Positions 5,373 through 12,480 of a stretch of 12,758 nucleotides of DNA are shown here, one piece after another (position 1 is the first letter of the stretch; the number at the start of each line of letters is the position of its first letter). The stretch spans positions 1 through 12,758 of the forward strand of contig CAKSEM010000020.1 of assembly GCA_934446485.1 (NCBI GenBank), written 5' to 3'. Position numbers and translations under genes: made by a program. The notes beneath the pieces are model-generated. The model was given only the letters and a program-made list of their open reading frames with translations, ran no database searches and had not been told where the DNA came from. The DNA is from an uncultured Eubacteriales bacterium. GTDB lineage: Bacteria; Bacillota; Clostridia; Oscillospirales; CAG-272.

Positions 5373-6914
5373 ATGTTCAAAAGCGTATTCATAAAATACG
5401 TAACCGCGTTTATGCTCATAAATATCGTGTGTATGTTCATACTGACCACGATCATAACATCAACTATCAACTCATACAGCACGGACATAAAGACTCAAAC
5501 GCTTGAAAACGCGGCAGTCTACATTTCCGACTATGTTACCTCGGGCATGGAGCTGTGCTCCATTTATGACATGAGAGACTACGTCGGCGTCTATTCATCA
5601 ACGCTCATACGGTTTCTCAATGTCATGAGCGTAAACGTAGACGACTTCGTTATGTTCCTTGTGGATGAGAACGGTGAGCTCGTTCTGTCGGGAGGCGCAG
5701 AAATCGCGAAGAAGTTCGGCGGAAATGACGGCAGATTTATGCCGAATGAAGCTCACTATCACATTCCGGCATCGTATATATCAAATGTTTCACGGTCGGA
5801 CAGCTACAGCGAGATATCCACTCTCGACGGACTGTTTGATAAAGATTACATAGTGTATTCAATTCCGCAGCGCAACGAGAACGGTGAATTTATCGGTGCG
5901 GTCGTTGCCTGCGCCGCAAACTCCGGTATGAACAACCTCCTGTACGGCGTGATAAAAACGATATTCATGTCAACGCTCTGGATAATTCTCGCACTGCTCG
6001 TTACGGTATACTTTATCAGTGAACGGCTTATATCTCCGATACGTGCAATGAGCCGTGCGGCAAAATCGTTCGCCAAAGGACAGTTCGACGTCAGGGTGCC
6101 CGTCAAGGGCAACGACGAGGTAGCCGAGCTTGCCACGGCATTCAACAACATGGCGGCATCCCTTGCAAGCAACGAAGAGATGCGGCGGATGTTTCTTGCC
6201 AATGTATCGCACGATCTGCGCACTCCGATGACCACGATCTCCGGCTTCATAGACGGTATAATCGACGGTGCGATTCCGCCGGAAAAGCACGAATACTACC
6301 TCAGCATCATAGCGTCCGAGGTGCGCAGGCTGTCACGCCTCGTCTCTACCCTGCTCGATATCACAAAAATCCAGGCGGGCGAGCGCAAATTTACAATGGT
6401 GCCGTTCGATATATGCGAAATGTGTCGACAGGTACTCATCTCGTCAGAACAGCGCATTGAGGCAAAGCACCTAGATGTTTCATTCATATGCGACTCCGAC
6501 AATATGTTCGCCCTCGGTGATGTCGATGCAATACATCAGATAATTTATAATCTGCTCGACAATGCAATCAAGTTCTCTTATGACGGCGGAAAGTACGAGA
6601 TATCAATAACCGAACGCAATGAAAAAATCGTAACGAGTGTTTACAATGAAGGGGTCGGTATATCCGAAGAGGATCTGCCGTACGTATTCGACCGCTTCTA
6701 CAAGAGCGACAAGAGCCGCGGACTCGACAAGACAGGCGTCGGACTCGGACTCTATATCGCCCGCACCATCATAGAAGCACATAATGAGACTATAAAGGTC
6801 GAAAGCGAACACGGCAAGTGGTGCCGCTTCACATTCACGCTGCCCGTATCATCGCCTCCCGCAAAGAGCGTTCCCGACGGTCCTGTGACGAACACCGGAG
6901 GAAATAACAGATGA
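5373..6914 (+). CDS. Membrane sensor histidine kinase (HAMP-HisKA-HATPase_c)
   Basis: Presumed partner of the preceding response regulator, 513 residues. The ATG at 5373 has GGAGG (5361-5365) 7 bases upstream; a TTG at 5367 is less likely. TM1 is at about 9-30. An extracytoplasmic sensor region of about 160 residues (31-190) matches no family I can name. TM2 is at about 194-216, HAMP at about 218-268, and HisKA has phospho-acceptor His280 in NVSHDLRTP. The ATP-binding domain has the N box NLLDNAIKFS (393-402), a G1 box NEGVGI (425-430) with Asn in place of the usual Asp, the F box DRFYKSDKSRG (440-450) and the G2 box TGVGLGLYIA (454-463). The Asn substitution is common in Firmicutes kinases. 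Its stop overlaps the next start (ATGA at 6911-6914). Confidence 0.96.
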   Translation: MFKSVFIKYVTAFMLINIVCMFILTTIITSTINSYSTDIKTQTLENAAVYISDYVTSGMELCSIYDMRDYVGVYSSTLIRFLNVMSVNVDDFVMFLVDENGELVLSGGAEIAKKFGGNDGRFMPNEAHYHIPASYISNVSRSDSYSEISTLDGLFDKDYIVYSIPQRNENGEFIGAVVACAANSGMNNLLYGVIKTIFMSTLWIILALLVTVYFISERLISPIRAMSRAAKSFAKGQFDVRVPVKGNDEVAELATAFNNMAASLASNEEMRRMFLANVSHDLRTPMTTISGFIDGIIDGAIPPEKHEYYLSIIASEVRRLSRLVSTLLDITKIQAGERKFTMVPFDICEMCRQVLISSEQRIEAKHLDVSFICDSDNMFALGDVDAIHQIIYNLLDNAIKFSYDGGKYEISITERNEKIVTSVYNEGVGISEEDLPYVFDRFYKSDKSRGLDKTGVGLGLYIARTIIEAHNETIKVESEHGKWCRFTFTLPVSSPPAKSVPDGPVTNTGGNNR

Positions 6915-8062
6915 AATATGTTGCAACGTGTCTCTTCGGGCTCGAAAGTCTCCTCGGCGGCGAAATCGAAGCTCTCGGATACAGACGTCTCGAAACGATA
7001 GACGGACGTGTAGTATTTGAAGGCGATGCCGGTGCGGCAGCGCGCTCAAACATCAACCTGCGCTTTGCCGAGCGGTTATATCTTCTGATTGGCAATTTCA
7101 CGGCAGTGACTTTTGACGAGCTCTTTGAAAATGTCGCCGCTCTCCCGCTCGAAGACTGCTTTGCCTCAAGCGACGAGTATCCGGTCACTGGACACTCGAT
7201 TCGCAGCACGCTCTTCTCCGTTCCCGACTGTCAGCGCATAATAAAAAAGGCTGTATCCGTCAGACTGTGCCGCCATTACGGATTGAACCGAATGCCTGAA
7301 AACGGTACGCGGAAGAGAATAGAATTCTTCATATTAAAAGACAGGGTATCGATCATGATAGACCTGTCGGGCATACCGCTGCACAAACGCGGCTACCGCC
7401 CTGAAACCGTAGCGGCACCGCTGCGCGAAACGCTCGCCGCAGCCATCGTTGCTCTTTCACGTCCTCGTGAAGGCGTGCTTCTGAGAGATCCGTTCTGCGG
7501 TTCAGGTACGATAGTGACAGAGGGTGCGATGATGATGAAGAATATAGCTCCCGGTCTGCACCGCACCTTTGCCGCCGAAAGCTACGGGCTCTTTTCTGAC
7601 GAGTCGTGGTCGGATGCACGTGCAGAAGCGGAAAGTGCTGTCACCGAAACCTCATTCCGTGCGCTCGGTTCCGACATCGATCCGGAATGTGTCAGAATCT
7701 CGCTTGAGAGCGCCCGCCGGGCAGGCGTTTCCGATATCACCGACTTTATCCGCATGGATGCTCTGACCCTTGAAAGCGGCGGCGTGCGCGGCACAGTCGT
7801 CACAAACCCACCGTACGGCGAACGGCTTATGTCGCATGAAGAAGCGGAGGAGCTCTACCGCGGAATGGGCAAGTGTTTCATGAACCTCATCCCGTGGCAA
7901 TTCTACATTCTGACACAGAACGAAAGCTTTCCGAGACTGTTCGGCAGACGTGCCGACAAGATCCGCCGGCTGTACAACGGCATGATACCGTGTTATCTGT
8001 ATCAGTACTTCAAAAACCCCAAAAAAGGAAACCCGGAAAAGAAAGGACAAATAAATGGATAG
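6911..8062 (+). CDS. ypsC: THUMP-domain class I SAM-dependent RNA methyltransferase (YpsC/RlmL-N type)
   Basis: Predicted 23S rRNA guanine-N2 methyltransferase, related to the N-terminal half of E. coli RlmL and to Bacillus YpsC; the exact target base is not shown by sequence. Length is 383 residues, normal for the stand-alone family. An N-terminal ferredoxin-like and THUMP region covers about 1-155. The Rossmann methyltransferase domain has DPFCGSGT (193-200, SAM motif I), SDIDPE (254-259, acidic ribose-binding loop) and the catalytic NPPYGERL (299-306, N-methylation signature). The C-terminus is lysine-rich. The start ATG overlaps the kinase stop, and its own stop overlaps the ltaS-like start by 8 bp, so it sits inside a translationally coupled envelope operon, an unusual place for an rRNA-modification gene. 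Older annotations call this family a DNA adenine methylase; the THUMP domain argues for RNA. Confidence 0.93.
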   Translation: MKYVATCLFGLESLLGGEIEALGYRRLETIDGRVVFEGDAGAAARSNINLRFAERLYLLIGNFTAVTFDELFENVAALPLEDCFASSDEYPVTGHSIRSTLFSVPDCQRIIKKAVSVRLCRHYGLNRMPENGTRKRIEFFILKDRVSIMIDLSGIPLHKRGYRPETVAAPLRETLAAAIVALSRPREGVLLRDPFCGSGTIVTEGAMMMKNIAPGLHRTFAAESYGLFSDESWSDARAEAESAVTETSFRALGSDIDPECVRISLESARRAGVSDITDFIRMDALTLESGGVRGTVVTNPPYGERLMSHEEAEELYRGMGKCFMNLIPWQFYILTQNESFPRLFGRRADKIRRLYNGMIPCYLYQYFKNPKKGNPEKKGQING

Positions 8063-9989
8063 CAATAATAACAGCAAGACATCCGGCTGGTTCGGTGAGT
8101 TTCTCAAATCACGAATCTTCACTTCACAGCCGCATATGTGGCACCGAATACGTCCGAAATGGCTCCGAATATCGATACGGATCCTAGGACTGCTCACATG
8201 GCTCGTTTATCCGATCGTCTGCCTTTGGAGCGCCGAATATATAAATTTCTTCGGCTACAAATCCCCGAATTTCGCATACAGCAGCATCTTTGATAGCCGC
8301 CCTATCGTGGTACTGTTCGATCTTATTCTGCTGTATACCCTGTCAATCCTGCTTGCTCTCATATTTAAGCGTCTGTCAATATCGTGCATCGTACTCGGCG
8401 GAATGTCTTTCGCCGTCTCCCTCGCAAGCTACTTGAAATTTCAGGTCACCGGCGAATATATGTATCCGTGGGACTTCCAGCAGGCGGGAAATGTGGGTAC
8501 TCTCTCGGATTACATAAATACGGTAATTCCTCGTGAGTTTGTCTACCTGTTCGCCGTTCTTGCCCTCGGAGCACTTATAGTTCTGATATCAAGAGTCTCG
8601 GTACCGGTACGCTGGATCATCAGAGTACCGGCGGCACTCATTGCCGTGCTTGCGATCTTTCTTACCTACAGCCAGACCGACAACGCAACTAAGCTCGCAG
8701 CGGACTTTAACATGAGTTTCGTCGACGGCGCACTTCAGGAGTCGAATTACATAAGCAACGGCTTCGTCGGCGCATTTACGCTTAACATTCTGTCAAGCTC
8801 CAATAAAGCCCCGGATGGATACTCGGAAGAAACGGTAACATCGATCATGGACCGTTATTCCGCAACCCAGTCACAGGAAAACTTCGACTCACCGGATATA
8901 ATCCTCATACTTCAGGAGAGCTTCTGGGATGTAAAGCAGCTTCCGAGGTGCAATTTCACACGTGACCCGCTCGAAAACTTCCGCAAGATCGCAGCGCGCG
9001 GCGGCGCATACAGCGGAAAATTCTATACAACTGCCTTCGGCGGCGGAACGGTAAGACCCGAATTTGAGGTTTTGACCGGACTTACCGCAGACAATCTCCC
9101 GAGCGGCAGCGTACCATATCAGTATCTGTCTCAAGCGATCGACAGCTACCCGCAGCGTCTGAAATCGCTCGGCTACTCAACGACTGCCCTGCACCCTTAC
9201 TTTGCGACCTTTTACATGAGAAACACAAAGTACCCGCTCGTAGGGTTTGACAGCACATACTTTGCAGATGACCTCAGTGCCATCGACTCTGTAGAAGCCA
9301 CGATTCGCGGCTCTCAGATATCGGATGAGACATTCGTTCAATATATCGAGCATTTTCTCGAGGAAAAGGAATCCCCCGCCTTCATATTCGGAATAAGCAT
9401 GGAGGGACACCAACCGTATCCCAACAAGTTCACGGATGAGGAATTTGATGTGCGTGTCGAATGCAGCAGCCTTAACGACGAACTCCTAAATATCCTGAAT
9501 CAGTACACGCAATGTGCAGCCGATGCAGACAGATCCATTGCCGATCTCGTCGATTACATCGACGGTCGCGATCGAGATACGGTTCTCGTCGTCTTCGGAG
9601 ATCACGCTCCGACACTGGGAGCCAACCATGCCGTTTACTGCGCAACCGGATTCGCCCCGACGGATCGTGCATATACCGATGAAGAACGCCGCGCCATGTT
9701 CAGTACACCGTTCCTCGTATATTCAAATTATGAGCTCGGTGAATCCGACATACTGAAAAAGGGAGATAACAACACTGTATCATCTTATAATCTTCTTAAC
9801 GGCGTGTTTGAACTGATCGGTGCGCCGCGGACCGCATATATGTCCTTCCTTGAGGATTTCAACAAAACCGCACCCGGATATAACTCTAAGATCGGCTCGA
9901 CCGATCCTGCTGTTCTGGAATTTGCAAACGAACATAAAATTCTGACGTACGACAGAATATTCGGGAAGAATTATTCCAAAGAGGACTGA
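8055..9989 (+). CDS. LtaS-type lipoteichoic acid synthase / phosphoglycerol transferase
   Basis: Membrane enzyme of the LtaS/alkaline-phosphatase superfamily; family members move glycerol-phosphate from phosphatidylglycerol onto a growing polymer outside the cell. Length is 644 residues, typical of LtaS. Four to five hydrophobic helices lie in the first 205 residues (about 42-60, 84-104, 109-127, 162-180, 187-205). The extracellular catalytic domain covers about 275-600. The metal ligand Glu288 lies in ILILQESFWD, the nucleophile Thr332 in GGGTVRPEFEVLTG (329-342), His452 in MEGHQP, and Asp516-His517 in FGDHAPT, all matching the LtaS template. An AAAGGA site (8042-8047) precedes the ATG, and the start overlaps the methyltransferase stop. 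It is the last gene of the two-component operon, suggesting regulator control of polymer synthesis. The exact polymer is an inference. Confidence 0.93.
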   Translation: MDSNNNSKTSGWFGEFLKSRIFTSQPHMWHRIRPKWLRISIRILGLLTWLVYPIVCLWSAEYINFFGYKSPNFAYSSIFDSRPIVVLFDLILLYTLSILLALIFKRLSISCIVLGGMSFAVSLASYLKFQVTGEYMYPWDFQQAGNVGTLSDYINTVIPREFVYLFAVLALGALIVLISRVSVPVRWIIRVPAALIAVLAIFLTYSQTDNATKLAADFNMSFVDGALQESNYISNGFVGAFTLNILSSSNKAPDGYSEETVTSIMDRYSATQSQENFDSPDIILILQESFWDVKQLPRCNFTRDPLENFRKIAARGGAYSGKFYTTAFGGGTVRPEFEVLTGLTADNLPSGSVPYQYLSQAIDSYPQRLKSLGYSTTALHPYFATFYMRNTKYPLVGFDSTYFADDLSAIDSVEATIRGSQISDETFVQYIEHFLEEKESPAFIFGISMEGHQPYPNKFTDEEFDVRVECSSLNDELLNILNQYTQCAADADRSIADLVDYIDGRDRDTVLVVFGDHAPTLGANHAVYCATGFAPTDRAYTDEERRAMFSTPFLVYSNYELGESDILKKGDNNTVSSYNLLNGVFELIGAPRTAYMSFLEDFNKTAPGYNSKIGSTDPAVLEFANEHKILTYDRIFGKNYSKED

Positions 9990-9995
9990 CGTTTT

Positions 9996-10025
9996 GAATA
10001 AAATCTGCCCTCCCCGATGATAATA
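9996..10025 (+). promoter_or_regulatory. Candidate sigma-G (forespore) promoter for spoVAF
   Basis: GAATA (9996-10000), an 18-base spacer and GATAATA (10019-10025) fit the Bacillus sigma-G consensus (GNATR, N18, CATNNTA) at all but the first -10 base. The spoVA operon is sigma-G controlled in B. subtilis, so the promoter type fits the gene. Transcription would begin near 10031-10033, inside the loop of the hairpin at 10008-10054. Confidence 0.55.
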
Positions 10026-10054
10026 TCTTGAAATGGTACTATCATCAGGGAGGG
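10008..10054 (+). terminator. Hairpin between the ltaS-like gene and spoVAF: terminator that also hides the spoVAF Shine-Dalgarno
   Basis: Left arm CCCTCCC-C-GATGATA (10008-10022) pairs with TATCATC-A-GGGAGGG (10040-10054): 14 base pairs with one central C-A mismatch and a 17-base loop. ATTTATTTG follows, a moderate T-tract, so it can end the upstream operon. The right arm contains the GGGAGGG ribosome site of spoVAF, so any transcript covering both arms would have that site paired. The sigma-G-like -10 lies across the left arm and loop. Confidence 0.7.
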
Positions 10055-10060
10055 ATTTAT

Positions 10061-11488
10061 TTGCCGCAGAATACAGATCGCCTCGTGCGAGATTTTGACT
10101 CAAATATACAGACCATGGACGGTGTATTGCGGGTTGGTGAGAGCTTTGACATAATAAAGCGTGAAATGGAGATCGCATCAAAGCGCATCGTTATGTATTA
10201 TATCGACGGCTTCGTCAAGGCAGAACTGATGCAGAAGCTGATGCTCTATCTCGTAACTCTTGACGATGTCGGCGACGGCAGCGACGGCGCTGCCGAACGG
10301 TTTGCAAGATGTTCGGTGCCGAGCGTAGAGGTAACGGTCACCGACTCTGTCGATGAACTGACACTTATGGTGATGAGCGGGTGTACGGGGTTCTTTTCGG
10401 AGGGATTCGGCGCAAATGCCATAATCATAGATGCCAGAACCTATCCGGCACGCACGACTGAGGAACCCGAAAACGATCGCGTCATGCGCGGAAGCCGTGA
10501 CGGTTTTGTTGAAACTATCATATTTAATACAGCCATGATTCGCAGGCGAATACGCGATCCGCGCTTCACCGTCAAATATGTCAATGCAGGACGCAAGACC
10601 CGAACCGACCTCGCACTTTGCTACATGGACGGCAAAGCCGATCCGTCATATGTTGAAGAACTCTCAAAGCGCCTCTCCGAGCTTGACACTGATTCTCTCG
10701 TCCTCGGACACCAGAGTGTCGCAGAATCTCTGATTCATGACCGATGGTACAATCCGTTTCCTAAAATCCGCTCAACCGAACGTCCCGATGCCGCAGCCGC
10801 AACGATTCTTGAGGGGGGGATCGTTCTTCTATGCGACAACAGCCCGGAGGCTATGATATTCCCCACTTCGATCTTCGATTTTCTCCAGGAAACCGATGAC
10901 TACTACTTCCCTCCGCTGACCGGAACCTATCTGAGGCTGCTTCGCCACATAATATTCTGGTTTACGGTGCTGCTTACACCGGTTTGGTACCTTTTGCTTC
11001 GCCACTCCGCATCCCTGCCGGAATGGCTCAGATTTATCGTTCCCGATGACCCCGGCGCTCTGCCCATCATAGTTCAGCTGTTCCTGACGGAATTTGCGCT
11101 TGACGGATTGAAGCTCGCTTCTCTCAACACACCGAGCGTCCTCTCAAATTCACTGTCTGTAGTCGGGGGACTCCTGCTCGGTGACTTTGCCGTAACCGTC
11201 GGTTGGCTTTCACCGGACGTGATACTGTATATGGCATTCGTCGGAATTGCGAACTTTACTCAATCAAGCTACGAACTCGGATACGCCTTCAAATATATGC
11301 GTATGCTGACACTTCTGTTAACCGCAATATTTGACATATGGGGATTCATCGCCGCAATTGTGACATCTCTCGTGCTGATAGCGTCGAACCGAACGGCAAA
11401 CGGCAGCCGCAGTTATCTCTATCCGTTGATTCCGTTTAACGGTTGCGCGCTGTCACGCCTTATCTTCAGGCTAAAAAAATCAGAATAG
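10061..11488 (+). CDS. spoVAF: Stage V sporulation protein AF (SpoVAF/GerA family germination protein)
   Basis: Spore inner-membrane protein of the GerA-A/SpoVAF family; in Bacillus, SpoVAF boosts the germination signal. The start is TTG at 10061, 7 bases after GGGAGG; this gives 475 residues, the family length. A longer in-frame TTG at 10028 would place the ribosome site inside the coding region. The cytoplasmic domain (about 1-290) has the family stretches YIDGFVKAELMQK (about 47-59), YPARTTEEPE (128-137), GSRDGF (144-149) and IRRRIRDP (160-167), then STERPD (238-243). The membrane half (about 294-455) includes PDDPGALP, SLNTPSVLSNSLSVVGGLLL and ANFTQSSYELGYAFKYMRM. These match SpoVAF rather than GerAA. 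No other spoVA genes are adjacent, so it stands alone here. It shows that the organism belongs to a spore-forming lineage. Confidence 0.95.
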   Translation: MPQNTDRLVRDFDSNIQTMDGVLRVGESFDIIKREMEIASKRIVMYYIDGFVKAELMQKLMLYLVTLDDVGDGSDGAAERFARCSVPSVEVTVTDSVDELTLMVMSGCTGFFSEGFGANAIIIDARTYPARTTEEPENDRVMRGSRDGFVETIIFNTAMIRRRIRDPRFTVKYVNAGRKTRTDLALCYMDGKADPSYVEELSKRLSELDTDSLVLGHQSVAESLIHDRWYNPFPKIRSTERPDAAAATILEGGIVLLCDNSPEAMIFPTSIFDFLQETDDYYFPPLTGTYLRLLRHIIFWFTVLLTPVWYLLLRHSASLPEWLRFIVPDDPGALPIIVQLFLTEFALDGLKLASLNTPSVLSNSLSVVGGLLLGDFAVTVGWLSPDVILYMAFVGIANFTQSSYELGYAFKYMRMLTLLLTAIFDIWGFIAAIVTSLVLIASNRTANGSRSYLYPLIPFNGCALSRLIFRLKKSE

Positions 11489-11489
11489 C

Positions 11490-11518
11490 TTGTAACATAA
11501 CGCAAAATGCGGTATAAT
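11490..11518 (+). promoter_or_regulatory. Sigma-A promoter for the DUF4430 lipoprotein gene
   Basis: TTGTAA (11490-11495, 4 of 6), a 17-base spacer and a perfect TATAAT (11513-11518). It begins 2 bases after the spoVAF stop. The spacer contains a small CGCA-AAA-TGCG inverted repeat (11501-11511). The predicted start, near 11525, falls in the left arm of the hairpin at 11518-11547. Confidence 0.6.
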
Positions 11519-11547
11519 TAAGGCGTGCCGACCACGGCACGCCTTAA
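11518..11547 (+). terminator. Perfect 13-bp hairpin: spoVAF terminator and/or 5'-end stem of the lipoprotein mRNA
   Basis: TTAAGGCGTGCCG (11518-11530) and CGGCACGCCTTAA (11535-11547) are exact inverted repeats around the loop ACCA. The following sequence, CTATATATG, has no T-run, so intrinsic termination would be inefficient. If the promoter at 11490-11518 is used, the message begins in the left arm and keeps about 6 bp of stem (GTGCCG with CGGCAC) at its extreme 5' end, a position that commonly protects mRNA from decay. Confidence 0.6.
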
Positions 11548-11576
11548 CTATATATGAGCATCGGAGGTAAACCTAC

Positions 11577-12011
11577 ATGAAAACCGCAGTAAAACTCGCT
11601 GCAGCACTGCTGCTCGCCGTTGCCGTACTCTTCTCCGCAACCGCGTGCGGAAATTCGGGCACACCCCGTCAGTCTGAGACCGTTGCCGTCGCACAGACTT
11701 CAGCTGAAACCGCAGACAAAAAGATCACGCTGACAGTTGAAGTGATCGACAAAGAAGGCAAATCAACCGAGTTTACTATCAAAACAGATAAAGACAATCT
11801 CGGAGCAGCTCTGATTGACGAAGGGCTCGTCGAAGGAGAGGTCGGCGAATACGGTCTTTACATAACGACCGTCAACGGAATCGTAGCCGATTACAAGACC
11901 GACGGGGCGTACTGGGCACTCAGCCGGAACGGTGAATACCTGATGACCGGCGCAGACTCAACGCCGATCGCTGACGGTGACCATTATGAAATCACATACA
12001 CTGTGAACTGA
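11577..12011 (+). CDS. DUF4430-domain lipoprotein
   Basis: One hundred forty-four residues; the ATG is preceded by GGAGG (11563-11567) at 9 bases. A lysine-containing n-region, a hydrophobic core and a lipobox ATA-Cys24 mark a lipoprotein anchored to the outer membrane face after processing. A polar Ser/Thr/Ala linker (about 25-46) leads to a single DUF4430 domain (about 48-144), with the family features DNLGAALIDEGLVEGE (73-88), YGLYITTVNG (92-101) and YWALSRNGEYLMTGADSTPI (112-131), then DGDHYEITYTVN at the end. DUF4430 resembles the C-terminal domain of cobalamin-binding transcobalamin proteins and occurs on surface proteins and near uptake systems, but ligand binding by this protein is unproven. 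It stands alone with its own promoter, and no transporter is adjacent. Confidence 0.9.
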   Translation: MKTAVKLAAALLLAVAVLFSATACGNSGTPRQSETVAVAQTSAETADKKITLTVEVIDKEGKSTEFTIKTDKDNLGAALIDEGLVEGEVGEYGLYITTVNGIVADYKTDGAYWALSRNGEYLMTGADSTPIADGDHYEITYTVN

Positions 12012-12043
12012 CCGTTTGCTTCACCTCATCAAGCAGAAGTGCA

Positions 12044-12334
12044 TCAGGCTTCAGCTCCGCACCACTCACTCAAAACACCGTGAAGTGCTGCGGAGCTGCT
12101 GCCGTGTACCCTTGCGATCGGTACATTCTGCCGCTTTGCCTCCCGGGTTGCGCTTATCACCATTTTATGAGATACCGTATTGGTAAAAAGGATCAATAGA
12201 TCAGGACATCCCATGCGCTTTGCAACCGAACCGTTCTCCTTGGTAAAGATCTTAGCGCGATGTCCGTACTCTTTGCAGATAGCAGCATACTTGCACTCCA
12301 TACATTCATTTCCGCCGACTATTACTATGCTCAT
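12044..12334 (-). CDS. DUF2325-family small cytoplasmic protein
   Basis: Ninety-six residues; the ATG (12332-12334) follows GGAGGAAA at 8 bases. The start MSIVIVGGNE and the central DLLILFTNTVSHKMV (45-59) are the DUF2325 signature. Residues 71-88 (VPIARVHGSSSAALHGVL) complete a small Rossmann-like alpha/beta fold. The family's function is unknown; I associate it with clostridial iron (feo) loci, which is an inference here. Cys11-x2-Cys14 and Cys20, plus Cys43 and Cys92, could bind a metal or act in redox. It is convergent with the lipoprotein gene, with 32 bp between the stops and only weak hairpins there. A consensus promoter lies at 12481-12509, and two palindromic boxes sit in its leader, suggesting metal-responsive control. 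Confidence 0.88.
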   Translation of the reverse strand: MSIVIVGGNECMECKYAAICKEYGHRAKIFTKENGSVAKRMGCPDLLILFTNTVSHKMVISATREAKRQNVPIARVHGSSSAALHGVLSEWCGAEA

Positions 12335-12356
12335 ATAAATTTCCTCCGGAAAATCA

Positions 12357-12374
12357 AGTTAGACATAGCTAACT
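12357..12374. promoter_or_regulatory. Palindromic box 1 (AGTTAG-N6-CTAACT), candidate DtxR-family operator
   Basis: Perfect 6-base arms separated by 6 bases lie 23 bp upstream of the DUF2325 start codon. The GTTAG/CTAAC half-sites are of the kind used by DtxR/IdeR-type iron or manganese repressors, although the spacing differs from the classical DtxR box. It repeats as box 2, 65 bp away, about six helical turns. Confidence 0.45.
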
Positions 12375-12421
12375 CTACGATATACGTGTTAATATAATTC
12401 GGTTTGAACCGGCAAAATCTC

Positions 12422-12439
12422 AGTTAGCCGACGCTAACC
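12422..12439. promoter_or_regulatory. Palindromic box 2 (AGTTAG-N6-CTAACC), candidate DtxR-family operator
   Basis: It has the same half-sites and the same 6-base gap as box 1; the gap's outer C and G also pair. It lies about 40 bases below the predicted DUF2325 start site, so bound protein would act as a roadblock, or it marks an additional unrecognised promoter. Two matching copies make chance less likely. Confidence 0.45.
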
Positions 12440-12480
12440 AGAATTCTTAAATTAAGTCGGCAGACAATACCGACAGATGT

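Noticed and set aside
6645..6662. Asn425 in place of Asp in the kinase G1 box as a sign of an inactive kinase
   Set aside because: NxGxG is common in active Firmicutes kinases, and His280, the N box, the F box and the G2 box are intact.
7652..8197. A 181-codon minus-strand open frame across the methyltransferase/LtaS-like junction
   Set aside because: It is antisense to the catalytic region of the methyltransferase, has no ribosome site, and its composition is that of a shadow frame.
10028..10060. In-frame TTG at 10028 as the spoVAF start
   Set aside because: The GGGAGG ribosome site would lie inside the coding region. The TTG at 10061 has ideal spacing to it.
12012..12043. Bidirectional terminator between the convergent DUF4430 and DUF2325 genes
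   Set aside because: Only 4-5 bp stems such as TGCTT/AAGCA are present and no T-run is seen, so support is too weak.
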